Origin: an uncultured Eubacteriales bacterium
GTDB lineage: Bacteria; Bacillota; Clostridia; Oscillospirales; Acutalibacteraceae
DNA: 6,357 nt
NCBI GenBank assembly: GCA_900321595.1
Contig: ONWP01000106.1
Coordinates: forward strand, 1 to 6,357
Direction of reading: 5' to 3'
Shown: positions 1 through 6,185 of the stretch, one piece after another
How the letters are laid out: every line of letters begins with the position of its first letter
How positions within the stretch are numbered: position 1 is the first letter of the stretch
The notes under the pieces: model-generated
The model's input: the letters and a program-made list of their open reading frames with translations, nothing else
Told to the model about the DNA's origin: nothing
The model's database searches: none
Made by a program: the position numbers and the translations under genes

Positions 1-1
1 C

Positions 2-925
2 AGCCAGTACTATCTGGGCACCGACGGTCTGCCGGTCACCGGTCAGCAGACGCTCAAGTCGACGAATCTCTGGGAGCATTCCTACAACGACAACGGCGTG
101 CGCAAGACGGAATACGTGACCTATTCCAACACGAAGACCTATACCTTCGACGACAACGGCGTGCTGATCCGCGGCGCGCTTGGGAGATACAACAAGGGCG
201 CCTATACCCACTACTCGCAGCACTTCCCGGGCGGCAATCCGAAGGGCTACCATAACCGGTATCTCATCGCCGGCGTGGCGCAGAGAAACTGGTACAACAT
301 TGACGGCAGCTGGTACTACTTCGACCGGCTCCACGGCAACGAGAAGGACGGCTTCCCGGCGGCAACCAACGTGAGCAAGGAGGGCAAGTATTATCTGCTG
401 CGCAACTCTGACGGCTCGCTGGAATACAGCTATGAGTTCGATAAGGACGGCAAGCTGGTCAAGGGCTCCTGGATCACCCTGTCCGGCGGAAAAGCCTACG
501 CCATCGGCAACAATCAGCGCGCCAGCGGCTGGGCGTATCTGGACGGCGGCTATTACTACTTCGATCCCGGCGACACCTTTATGGTGACGGGCGCGAAGAT
601 CATTGACGGCAAGGAATACACCTTTGCCGCGAACGGCAGGCTTACGAGCGGCAAAGCGCCAGCGAACAACTGGCTACAGCTGCCCGGCGGCAAGACCTAC
701 GTCACGTCCTCCGGCGCATACGCCAGGGGCTGGAAGGTCATCGACGGCGAGGTCTACTACTTCGGCGAGAACAACCTGATGGCGACGACCCATCAGACCA
801 TCGACGGCAGCTTTTACCTCTTCGGCGCGGATGGCAAGCTCGTCTCCGGCTCCAAGAGCATGACCGCCGACGGCAAGGTCGTGTCCTTCCTGCCCGACGG
901 CAAGGTCTGGAAGGAGCACCTGACC
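2..925 (+). repeat. Choline/glucan-binding-type cell-wall-binding repeat region
   Basis: This part of the surface protein repeats a loose pattern of about 20-30 residues: Gly-Trp or Asn-Trp, a short turn with (I/L)DG, then an aromatic run (YYYF, YYF, FYLF), then an acidic-Asn-Gly turn and small residues. Examples are NWYNIDGSWYYFD, SGWAYLDGGYYYFD, IIDGKEYTFAANGRL and TIDGSFYLFGADGKLVSG. In known families such repeats form beta-hairpin solenoids that bind choline or other wall or exopolysaccharide ligands. The ligand cannot be told from sequence, and several units have degenerate tryptophans. The region probably extends left of the window. Confidence 0.8.
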
Positions 926-2830
926 GATCACGCGTTCCAGGCGGCCTCCGGCGATCGTCCGGCGACCTGCTCGCAGTACGGCGTGACCGGCCGCGTGATC
1001 TGCTCTGTCTGCGGCATGATCTGCACGGACGGGCGCATCTCACCCGTCGATCCGACGAATCACGCGAATACCACCCTGATGAATGAGGTGCCCGTCACCT
1101 GCGTCACGGACGGCTTCTCCGGCGACACCTACTGCGACGACTGCGGCAAGAAGCTTTCTTCCGGCGCCGTCGTCCCGGCGACGGGTCACAGCCCCGAGAC
1201 GGTTCCGGCGGTCCCCCCCACCTGCACCGAAGCCGGCCTGACCGCGGGCGAGCGGTGTTCCGTCTGCGGCGAGATCCTGACGGCTCCGAAGACGGTCCCG
1301 CCGGCGGGCCACACGCCCGAAACGCTTCCGGGCAAGGCGGCCACCTGCACCGAGCCCGGTCTGACCGCCGGCAGCGTCTGCTCTGTCTGCGGCGAGATCC
1401 TGACCGCGCAGAAGACGATCCCGCCGGTTCCGCACACGCCTCAGACGGTTCCGGGCAAGGCGGCGACCTGCACCGAGGCCGGCATGACTGACAGCGAGAT
1501 TTGCGCTGTCTGCGGCGAGATCCTCACGGCGCCGAAGACGATCCCGCAGATCCCGCACACGCCCGAGACGGTTCCCGGCAAAGCGGCGACCTGCGTCGAC
1601 GACGGTCTGACGGACGGCGAGAAGTGCGCCGTCTGCGGCGAGACGCTCAAGGCGCAGGAGACGATCCCCGCTCTCGGTCACGCGTGGAGTGAGTGGACCG
1701 TCGTGAAGGAGCCCACGGTCGAGGAGACCGGACTGCGCAGGCGTATGTGCGCCCGGTGCGGCCGGATCGACGAGGAGATCATCAAAAAGCTGCCGGATCC
1801 GGGACATACCCACGTCTGGAACGACGGTGTCGTAACCACGCCGCCCACCTGCACCGAGGACGGCGTCCTGACGATCACCTGCTCCGGCTGCGACGAGGTG
1901 CAGACCGAGGTCATCCCGGCGCTCGGCCACGACTGGGGCGATTTCGCGCCGACGGATGAAAATACGCACAGCCGCGTCTGCAAGCGTGACGCGAGCCATA
2001 TTGAAACGCAGGCGCATACGCTGACCGAGACGGTTGTCACGGAAGCGACCTGCGCGAGCGCGGGGCAAAAGAAGATCGACTGCGCGGTCTGCGGCTACAC
2101 GGCGACGGTCGAGCTCCCGAAGACGGCGCATCAGGAGATCGTCATACCGGGAACGCCCGCCACCTGCACCGAAGACGGCGCCGGTGAAAGCACGGTCTGC
2201 TCGGTCTGCGGAGAGACGCTCAGCCCCGGCGAGGTCATTTGGGCGCTCGGTCATCAGTGGGACGACGGCGTCGTCACGAAGGCGGCCACCTGCGCGGAGC
2301 CCGGCGTTCTGACCAGAACCTGCGCCCGCTGCGGCGAGACGCAGACGGAGGCGCTCGCCATGCTCGAGCATCAGCCTGTTCCCATGACGGACGTTCCCGC
2401 GACCTGCACCGCGCCCGGTTCCGCCGGCGGCGTTGTGTGCGCGGTGTGCGGCAAGACGCTCATCGCGCCTACGCAGACGCCCGCGACGGCGCACACATAC
2501 ATCGGCGCCTGGATCGCGACGGATCCGGTCGTCGGCGGCGCGAACGCGGCGGTCGTCAACCGCTGCGCGGTCTGCGGTCAGACGCATGAATCCACGGCGG
2601 ATCAGGTCAGCCTCATCCTGGGCGATCTCAACGGCGACAAGCGGATCACGGCAGGCGACGCGCGCACCGCGCTGCGCGTTTCCGCCCGACTGGAGCCGCT
2701 GACACAGGAGATCCTCCTGACAGCGGACGCTGACTACAGCGGCGACGTCATCGCCAGAGACGCCAGAACGATCCTGCGCGTTTCCGCGCGGCTGGAGACG
2801 TTCAAGCTGCCCGAGGCGGTCGACGCATAA
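2..2830 (+). CDS. Large surface protein: cell-wall-binding repeats, Cys-ribbon repeat array, C-terminal dockerin (5' end missing)
   Basis: The reading frame is open from the left edge to TAA at 2828-2830, giving 942 visible residues. A GTG at 98 is internal: the codons before it continue the same repeat texture, so the true start lies upstream. Visible residues 1-308 hold aromatic, Gly-rich repeats such as SGWAYLDGGYYYFDPG and RGWKVIDGEVYYFGEN, like choline/glucan-binding repeats of Firmicutes surface proteins. Residues 310-863 hold about fourteen His-started segments with C-x(9-10)-CxxC. Residues 874-933 form a two-repeat dockerin. No sortase motif or membrane anchor follows, so attachment is probably through the N-terminal repeats, or through dockerin-cohesin binding to a partner not in this window. 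Any catalytic or adhesion domain would be in the missing N-terminus. It is the first visible gene of a four-gene run. The architecture is well supported; the biological role is unknown. Confidence 0.9.
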   Translation, partial: SQYYLGTDGLPVTGQQTLKSTNLWEHSYNDNGVRKTEYVTYSNTKTYTFDDNGVLIRGALGRYNKGAYTHYSQHFPGGNPKGYHNRYLIAGVAQRNWYNIDGSWYYFDRLHGNEKDGFPAATNVSKEGKYYLLRNSDGSLEYSYEFDKDGKLVKGSWITLSGGKAYAIGNNQRASGWAYLDGGYYYFDPGDTFMVTGAKIIDGKEYTFAANGRLTSGKAPANNWLQLPGGKTYVTSSGAYARGWKVIDGEVYYFGENNLMATTHQTIDGSFYLFGADGKLVSGSKSMTADGKVVSFLPDGKVWKEHLTDHAFQAASGDRPATCSQYGVTGRVICSVCGMICTDGRISPVDPTNHANTTLMNEVPVTCVTDGFSGDTYCDDCGKKLSSGAVVPATGHSPETVPAVPPTCTEAGLTAGERCSVCGEILTAPKTVPPAGHTPETLPGKAATCTEPGLTAGSVCSVCGEILTAQKTIPPVPHTPQTVPGKAATCTEAGMTDSEICAVCGEILTAPKTIPQIPHTPETVPGKAATCVDDGLTDGEKCAVCGETLKAQETIPALGHAWSEWTVVKEPTVEETGLRRRMCARCGRIDEEIIKKLPDPGHTHVWNDGVVTTPPTCTEDGVLTITCSGCDEVQTEVIPALGHDWGDFAPTDENTHSRVCKRDASHIETQAHTLTETVVTEATCASAGQKKIDCAVCGYTATVELPKTAHQEIVIPGTPATCTEDGAGESTVCSVCGETLSPGEVIWALGHQWDDGVVTKAATCAEPGVLTRTCARCGETQTEALAMLEHQPVPMTDVPATCTAPGSAGGVVCAVCGKTLIAPTQTPATAHTYIGAWIATDPVVGGANAAVVNRCAVCGQTHESTADQVSLILGDLNGDKRITAGDARTALRVSARLEPLTQEILLTADADYSGDVIARDARTILRVSARLETFKLPEAVDA
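929..2590 (+). repeat. Array of about fourteen His/Cys (CxxC) ribbon-like repeats
   Basis: Within the surface protein, fourteen segments of about 29-44 residues each begin with His. Eleven carry the full pattern of one Cys, 9-10 residues, then CxxC, most often as (A/P)TC-T-E-x-G followed by C-(S/A)-VCGE. One His plus three Cys per unit would be enough for a zinc-ribbon-like site, or for cysteine cross-links. Segments 7 (from 1679) and 14 (up to 2590) keep CxxC but lack the first Cys. Segment 9 (HDWGDF...) has only one Cys and is degenerate. I know similar Cys-repeat stretches from surface proteins of gut Firmicutes but cannot give a verified family name. Metal binding is inferred. Confidence 0.85.
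1187..1678 (+). repeat. Four tandem 123-bp units (41 residues each) inside the Cys array
   Basis: Segments starting at 1187, 1310, 1433 and 1556 are each exactly 123 bp and begin with His-(S/T)-Pro. Read by eye, they share long identical DNA blocks, for example the codons for CGEIL (tgcggcgagatcct) in three units and acctgcaccgag or close variants. The other ten segments vary in length and are more diverged. Equal length and DNA-level similarity suggest a more recent expansion by unequal recombination or slippage, so copy number may differ between strains. Confidence 0.8.
2621..2800 (+). other. Dockerin domain, C-terminal
   Basis: The protein ends in two F-hand-like calcium-binding repeats. 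The first is GDLNGDKRITAGDARTALRV, with Asp, Asn, Asp and the position-12 Asp in the expected places. The second is DADYSGDVIARDARTILRV, with Asp, Asp, Ser, Gly, Asp and position-12 Asp. Both are followed by the same helix ending SARLE, giving the internal twofold symmetry typical of type I dockerins. Dockerins bind cohesin modules of scaffoldins or surface anchors. No cohesin lies in this window, so the partner must be encoded elsewhere. Confidence 0.9.
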
Positions 2831-2832
2831 CC

Positions 2833-2840
2833 GGAAAGGA
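2833..2840 (+). promoter_or_regulatory. Shine-Dalgarno sequence of the VanY-type gene
   Basis: GGAAAGGA lies between the stop of the upstream gene and the ATG at 2852, with an 11-nt gap, slightly long. A nearer ATG at 2845 would be translated as only four codons before TAA at 2857-2859, so 2852 is the gene start. Confidence 0.7.
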
Positions 2841-2851
2841 CTGCATGGCTG

Positions 2852-3769
2852 ATGGATAAACAACAAAACGACGCTCTCTTTAAAAAGATGATCATCCCGG
2901 CGGTGATCCTGTTCCTGGCCGCCGTCGTCTGCGTGGTCTTCGCGGTTCGCGCGGGCAAGAGCAAGCGTGCGGGATCCCCCGTCACGGAGGAGTACTCCGC
3001 CTTGTACAACACAGCCGCGCCTTCCACATACTACAGACCGGAACCGCGCAGCGACAACTGGTCCAAACAGACGATCACGCCGAACACGACCACAACGCGC
3101 GCGGCCACGACCGCGTCGCCCGCGCCCGCGACGCAGGCGGCGACTGCCGCCCCGCCCGCGAGCAGCGGCTCCGGCGCGACGCTGATCGACTTCCCGGCGG
3201 ATACCGCGTCCTGGCAGATGATCCTGCTCAACAAGCGGTACCGCGTCGACTCGCAGGCGGATAAAACCATCAATCTGGTCTACGTCGCCGGCTCCGGCGA
3301 GCTGATGGACGAGCGCGCCGCCGTCTGGTACGATAAAATGTACGCCGCCGCGAAAGAGGACGGCATCAGTCTGTGGCCCTGCTCCGGCTACAGGAGCTAT
3401 GACGAGCAGGTCGAGCTGTTTGATGAGTTTGTCTACGATTATATGAACGAGGGCTACGGCCGCGAAGAGGCGGAGGAGCTGGCCTCCCGCCGGCGTATGC
3501 CGGCCGGCTCGAGCGAGCACAACATCGGCATCTGTATGGATATCATCTGCGCCGATTCGTCCGTACACTTCGAGAATACCGAGGCTTACGCCTGGCTGAG
3601 CGCGAACGCGGCGAACTACGGCTTCATCCTGCGGTATCCGGAGAATAAGGTCGATATCACCGGCGTCAAATTTGAACCGTGGCACTGGCGTTTCGTCGGC
3701 GTTGAGAACGCCGCGGCGATCCGCGACAGCGGACTGTGCCTGGAGGAATACCTGAATAAGGTCGGCTGA
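2852..3769 (+). CDS. Membrane-anchored D-alanyl-D-alanine carboxypeptidase, VanY/M15B family
   Basis: The 305-residue product has a short cytoplasmic start, one hydrophobic segment (about residues 13-32, no cleavage site seen), a Thr/Ala/Pro-rich linker (about 74-108) that probably spans the wall, and an extracellular M15B domain from about 115. The family motifs are complete: SGYRSYDEQ (178-186), SEHNIGICMD (221-230) with metal ligands His223 and Asp230, YGFILRYP (256-263), and EPWHWRFV (275-282) with catalytic Glu275 and ligand His278. Known relatives remove the terminal D-Ala from peptidoglycan stem peptides outside the cell. No vanHAX, vanRS or ligase gene is nearby, so this is more likely a housekeeping or wall-remodelling enzyme than a glycopeptide-resistance gene. 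It starts 21 nt after the surface-protein stop and ends 20 nt before the next gene, so it is probably co-transcribed. The exact substrate is not determined. Confidence 0.92.
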   Translation: MDKQQNDALFKKMIIPAVILFLAAVVCVVFAVRAGKSKRAGSPVTEEYSALYNTAAPSTYYRPEPRSDNWSKQTITPNTTTTRAATTASPAPATQAATAAPPASSGSGATLIDFPADTASWQMILLNKRYRVDSQADKTINLVYVAGSGELMDERAAVWYDKMYAAAKEDGISLWPCSGYRSYDEQVELFDEFVYDYMNEGYGREEAEELASRRRMPAGSSEHNIGICMDIICADSSVHFENTEAYAWLSANAANYGFILRYPENKVDITGVKFEPWHWRFVGVENAAAIRDSGLCLEEYLNKVG

Positions 3770-3771
3770 CA

Positions 3772-3779
3772 GAGGGAGA
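3772..3779 (+). promoter_or_regulatory. Shine-Dalgarno sequence of the M28-like membrane gene
   Basis: The purine run GAGGGAGA lies directly after the VanY-type stop (3767-3769), about 10 nt before the ATG at 3790. The 20-nt gap has no room for a promoter or terminator, which supports co-transcription. Confidence 0.75.
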
Positions 3780-3789
3780 GTATAGGCGA

Positions 3790-4962
3790 ATGAAACCAAA
3801 AGATCTCGGACCGGCTTATCTGCCGAAGGTCCGTGAATGCACCAATTTCGTGACGTGGAACGTCAAAAAGATCGCGAGAGACGTGGGTCCCAGACCCGCC
3901 GGCGGCGAGACGGTGCGCACCGGCGCGCAGATCGTGCTGCCGCAGATCGAAAACAGCGCGGATGAGAAGAAGACCGTGCGCGTCGCGCTGCGCGAAAAGG
4001 CGGAGACCGGCGACTGCGCCGTGCTGGGCGCGCTGCTGATCGTCGTGTGCCTGCTGCTGTTCCTCGGCCAGGCGATCCCCGCGATTGCCGTGAGCTGCGT
4101 CGGCGCGCTTTTGACCTGTCTCGGCCGGTTCGCGCACGTCAACGTGTTTTCCTTCCTCGGCAAAGCGCGAGAAGGCGAGGACACGGTGCTGACGCGTGCA
4201 GCCGCCGGCGACGTGAAAAAACGCGTGATCTTCATCGGCGGTCTTGATTCCTCGCGCGAGCTGCGCTGGAATGAGATCCTCGGGCCCAAGGGCTCTTCCG
4301 TGATCGGGATCTATGCACTGATCGGCTTTGTCGCCGGCGCCGCGCTCGGCGCGGTCGCGCTCGTTTCCGGCGAAAAGGCCTTGTTCGCGCCCGGCGAGTG
4401 GTACCGCTGGATCATGTTCGCGTTCCTGCCCTGCGCCGCGGCGCTGTTTGTCTTCGAGAACGCGAAACAGCCGTCTCCCGGCGTGATCTCCAACCTGACC
4501 GGCGCGCTGACCGGCGCTGCCGTCCTCAAGTTCCTCGGCGACAACAACGTGCGCTTTGAGAACACAGAGGTCGTCTGCGTTCTGGCCGACGGCCGGTACG
4601 CGGGATGCGCCGGCGCGAAGGCGTATTTTTCCGAGGCGAAGAGCGACGCGAAGACGCTGGTCGTCGCGTTCGACTCCCTCTGCGATCCGCGCGGCGTCAA
4701 TCTGACCGGTTCGATGGCGGCGATGGCGCGGCAGGCTGCGGAAGCGGCGGAGGTGCCGGTCCTGCACGAAAAGTATACGCTGGGCGTTTCCGAGGCGGCC
4801 GCCGGCGCGAAACGCGGCTTCGACACGGTGACGATCTACGCGCCGGGCGACTGCAAGTATTACCGCACGCGCGGCGACGAGCTGAAGCTCCTGCAGCCCA
4901 AGAGCGTGGAGCAGGCGCTGCACACGGCCGTCGAGCTGTGCTGCATGTTCGACGAGGCATAA
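3790..4962 (+). CDS. Multi-pass membrane protein with degenerate M28 aminopeptidase-like scaffold (probable pseudopeptidase)
   Basis: The product has 390 residues. The M28-type opening motif GPRPAG is at 33-38. Hydrophobic segments lie at about 77-112 (likely two spans), 170-193 and 205-222. M28-like landmarks occur in family order but with altered key residues: IGGLDS (149-154), where the family has a ligand His in GHxDS; PGVISNLTG (230-238), where the family has Asp in PGANDNASG; LADGRYAGCAGAKAY (265-279), where the Glu-Glu pair is replaced by Arg269-Tyr270; FDSLCD (294-299), keeping one Asp; and YYRTRGDEL (357-365), with Arg359 in place of the final ligand His. By this alignment only one of five metal ligands remains and the catalytic Glu is lost, so hydrolysis is unlikely. 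The family call is from motif order, not a search. An alternative is an unrelated membrane protein. It lies in a tight operon after the VanY-type carboxypeptidase. Confidence 0.65.
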   Translation: MKPKDLGPAYLPKVRECTNFVTWNVKKIARDVGPRPAGGETVRTGAQIVLPQIENSADEKKTVRVALREKAETGDCAVLGALLIVVCLLLFLGQAIPAIAVSCVGALLTCLGRFAHVNVFSFLGKAREGEDTVLTRAAAGDVKKRVIFIGGLDSSRELRWNEILGPKGSSVIGIYALIGFVAGAALGAVALVSGEKALFAPGEWYRWIMFAFLPCAAALFVFENAKQPSPGVISNLTGALTGAAVLKFLGDNNVRFENTEVVCVLADGRYAGCAGAKAYFSEAKSDAKTLVVAFDSLCDPRGVNLTGSMAAMARQAAEAAEVPVLHEKYTLGVSEAAAGAKRGFDTVTIYAPGDCKYYRTRGDELKLLQPKSVEQALHTAVELCCMFDEA

Positions 4963-4974
4963 GACCCATTTGAC

Positions 4975-4983
4975 GGAAAGGGG
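4975..4983 (+). promoter_or_regulatory. Shine-Dalgarno sequence setting the lipoprotein start
   Basis: GGAAAGGGG lies 9 nt before ATG 4993. A TTG at 4990, one codon earlier in frame, is possible but less favoured; the products would differ by one residue. Confidence 0.75.
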
Positions 4984-4992
4984 ACGACATTG

Positions 4993-5958
4993 ATGCGTAA
5001 AACGGTGACGCTGATCACGGCGCTTGCGCTGGCTCTGACGATGCTGCTGAATCTGACCGGATGCAGTATTTTCGACGTATCCGAGGACGACCTCAGCGAC
5101 GTGACGCGGGCGGATATGCCCAGGACGGACAGACTTCCTGTCACGGAAGGGGAGATCATCGCCTATTACAACGAGCTGATGACGGCGCTTAAAAACGACG
5201 GCGCGTTTACGCCTGAGACGAAACCCGGCATCCTGACGGAGGACAGCCTGGACGTGTACGACATCCGGCTGCTGAAGCCCTCTGACAGCGGCGAGCCCGT
5301 GGAGGACGATTCTCTGAAAACGATGCAGAAATCTGCCGGAAAGATCCGCGACAGGATCCTGGACGGGCTTGATCTGAGCGTGCCGACGGTGCAGTTCGGC
5401 GACATGACGGCGAGCGCGAAGAACGTGATCGCTCCCGTCGGCGCGGACGCGCTGGCGCTGCACGCCGCGGATGTGAAGCACGCGGATCTGGAGATCGACG
5501 GAACGCATCTGAATATCTTTATCACGCTGCACGGCGCCGCGAGCGCGATCGACAAGGTCTATGACGCCAGAGAGCCCGCGAAGGTGATCGATGCGATCAA
5601 CAAGCAGTCCGGCGAGTACTGCGTCGTCAACAGCTACCACAAGGATTACGTGGAGATCGATCCCGTGAACGATCCGGAAAACCCGGACAACAATGTGGAC
5701 GCCGTCTACTCCCGGATCGAGATGGTCGTGGAGCTCGAGAAGCACGAGGACGGCGGCTTCGTGTCCACCGGCCGCGTGGAGAGCGTGACGTATACCGTCA
5801 TTTCTGACGTGACGGCGGATCTGTCGATGGTCGGCCCGTTTGAAGCGCTCGGTCCCGTGATCTGCACGATGCGCATGACCGAGACCAGAAAACATACGTT
5901 TGACTGGTACGGCAGCGCCACCTGGGAACCGTCCGTGCTGGAAGCTGCGTCGAAATAA
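4993..5958 (+). CDS. Lipoprotein of unknown function
   Basis: The 321-residue product begins with a lipoprotein signal peptide: basic MRK, a hydrophobic core (about 4-20), and a lipobox LTGC with the lipidated Cys at residue 24. The mature protein is acidic and hydrophilic, without further membrane spans. A segment near 51-68 (TEGEIIAYYNELMTALKN) resembles a short helix seen in other uncharacterised Clostridia lipoproteins, as far as I recall. Residues 222-238 form an Asp/Asn/Pro-rich stretch that could be a loop or metal site. The C-terminal half (about 238-312) alternates hydrophobic and polar residues, suggesting beta strands, and ends in an aromatic FDWYGSATW motif. I do not recognise a family and assign no activity. 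It starts 30 nt after the M28-like gene and is probably the last gene of the operon. It should sit on the outer face of the membrane, close to the two preceding membrane proteins. Confidence 0.85.
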   Translation: MRKTVTLITALALALTMLLNLTGCSIFDVSEDDLSDVTRADMPRTDRLPVTEGEIIAYYNELMTALKNDGAFTPETKPGILTEDSLDVYDIRLLKPSDSGEPVEDDSLKTMQKSAGKIRDRILDGLDLSVPTVQFGDMTASAKNVIAPVGADALALHAADVKHADLEIDGTHLNIFITLHGAASAIDKVYDAREPAKVIDAINKQSGEYCVVNSYHKDYVEIDPVNDPENPDNNVDAVYSRIEMVVELEKHEDGGFVSTGRVESVTYTVISDVTADLSMVGPFEALGPVICTMRMTETRKHTFDWYGSATWEPSVLEAASK

Positions 5959-5968
5959 ACCGGCAACG

Positions 5969-6035
5969 CCCCCGATCTCGAAAGAAAATTCAGAAACTTT
6001 TCTGATTTTCTATTGACAAACGCCGGGATCGGGGG
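5969..6035. repeat. Nested inverted repeats between the lipoprotein gene and the tRNA
   Basis: A perfect 9-bp inverted repeat, CCCCCGATC (5969-5977) and GATCGGGGG (6027-6035), flanks a second, AT-only imperfect one: AGAAAA-TT-CAGAAA (5983-5996) against TTTCTG-A-TTTTCT (5999-6011), with one bulged base. The right outer arm fills the end of the spacer between the -35 and -10 of the tRNA promoter. In read-through RNA this could fold and act as a weak terminator of the upstream operon, but no U-tract follows. The inner AT-rich part ends just before the -35 and may instead act as a promoter UP element. Confidence 0.55.
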
Positions 6036-6041
6036 TATAAT
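6013..6041 (+). promoter_or_regulatory. Consensus SigA promoter of tRNA-Ala
   Basis: TTGACA (6013-6018) and TATAAT (6036-6041) are both perfect matches with an ideal 17-bp spacer. Transcription should begin near 6047-6049, leaving a leader of only about 6 nt before the tRNA. The AT-rich A- and T-tract block at 5981-6012, directly upstream of the -35, fits an UP element, as expected for a strongly expressed stable RNA. Confidence 0.92.
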
Positions 6042-6053
6042 ATGCAAGCACTT

Positions 6054-6129
6054 GGGCCTGTAGCTCAGTTGGGAGAGCGTTCGGTTCGCATCCGAGAGGT
6101 CGAGGGTTCGAATCCCTTCAGGTCCACCA
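6054..6129 (+). tRNA. tRNA-Ala(CGC)
   Basis: The 76-nt gene folds into a complete cloverleaf. The acceptor arm GGGCCTG pairs with CAGGTCC. The D stem is GCTC/GAGC, the anticodon stem TTCGG/CCGAG with loop TTCGCAT (anticodon CGC, 6087-6089), and the T stem GAGGG/CCCTT with loop TTCGAAT. The CCA end is encoded at 6127-6129. The acceptor carries a G3-U70 wobble pair and A73, the classic alanine identity elements, which agrees with the anticodon. It reads GCG, a codon used often in the neighbouring GC-rich genes. A short open frame across it (6042-6251) is an artefact. Confidence 0.97.
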
Positions 6130-6185
6130 AAAAGTCCTTACTCGAACCCTTGTCTAAAAGCAAGGCATCGAGCGAGGACTTTTTC
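6129..6185 (+). terminator. Compound stem-loop intrinsic terminator after tRNA-Ala
   Basis: AAAAAGTCCT (6129-6138) pairs perfectly with AGGACTTTTT (6175-6184). Inside, CTCGA (6141-6145) pairs with TCGAG (6168-6172), and CCTTG (6148-6152) with CAAGG (6161-6165), around an 8-nt loop. The 3' arm ends in five T residues. The stem starts at the last A of the tRNA CCA. The A-rich 5' arm means it could also stop transcription arriving from the right on the other strand. Confidence 0.88.

Noticed and set aside
98..100. GTG as the start of the surface protein
   Set aside because: The frame is open to the left edge and the upstream codons (SQYYLGTDGLPVTG) continue the repeat texture; no Shine-Dalgarno sequence precedes the GTG.
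929..2590. CRISPR-like or defence-related repeat array
   Set aside because: The periodicity is at the protein level within a continuous reading frame, units are joined without unique spacers, and no cas-like gene is present.
2845..2859. Four-codon open frame (ATG to TAA) overlapping the VanY-type start
   Set aside because: It is closer to the Shine-Dalgarno than the real start and could in theory be a leader peptide, but at four codons and with no supporting structure it is most likely chance.
2852..3769. Glycopeptide-resistance gene vanY in the strict sense
   Set aside because: The catalytic family matches, but no ligase, VanX or two-component regulator is present nearby, and VanY-like enzymes are common housekeeping genes in Clostridia.
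1040..3799. 919-residue open frame on the minus strand
   Set aside because: It lies antisense to the Cys-repeat protein and the VanY-type gene, is extremely Arg/Asp/Gly-rich, has no recognisable domain, and its apparent repeats mirror those of the sense strand. It is a by-product of high GC with few stop codons.
3616..5895. 759-residue open frame on the minus strand
   Set aside because: It is antisense to three genes with motifs or signal peptides on the plus strand. Its Arg/His-rich composition is typical of shadow frames in GC-rich DNA.
5983..6011. AT-only hairpin as a Rho-independent terminator of the lipoprotein gene
   Set aside because: It lacks a GC core and a following U-tract; its position directly upstream of the -35 fits an UP element better.
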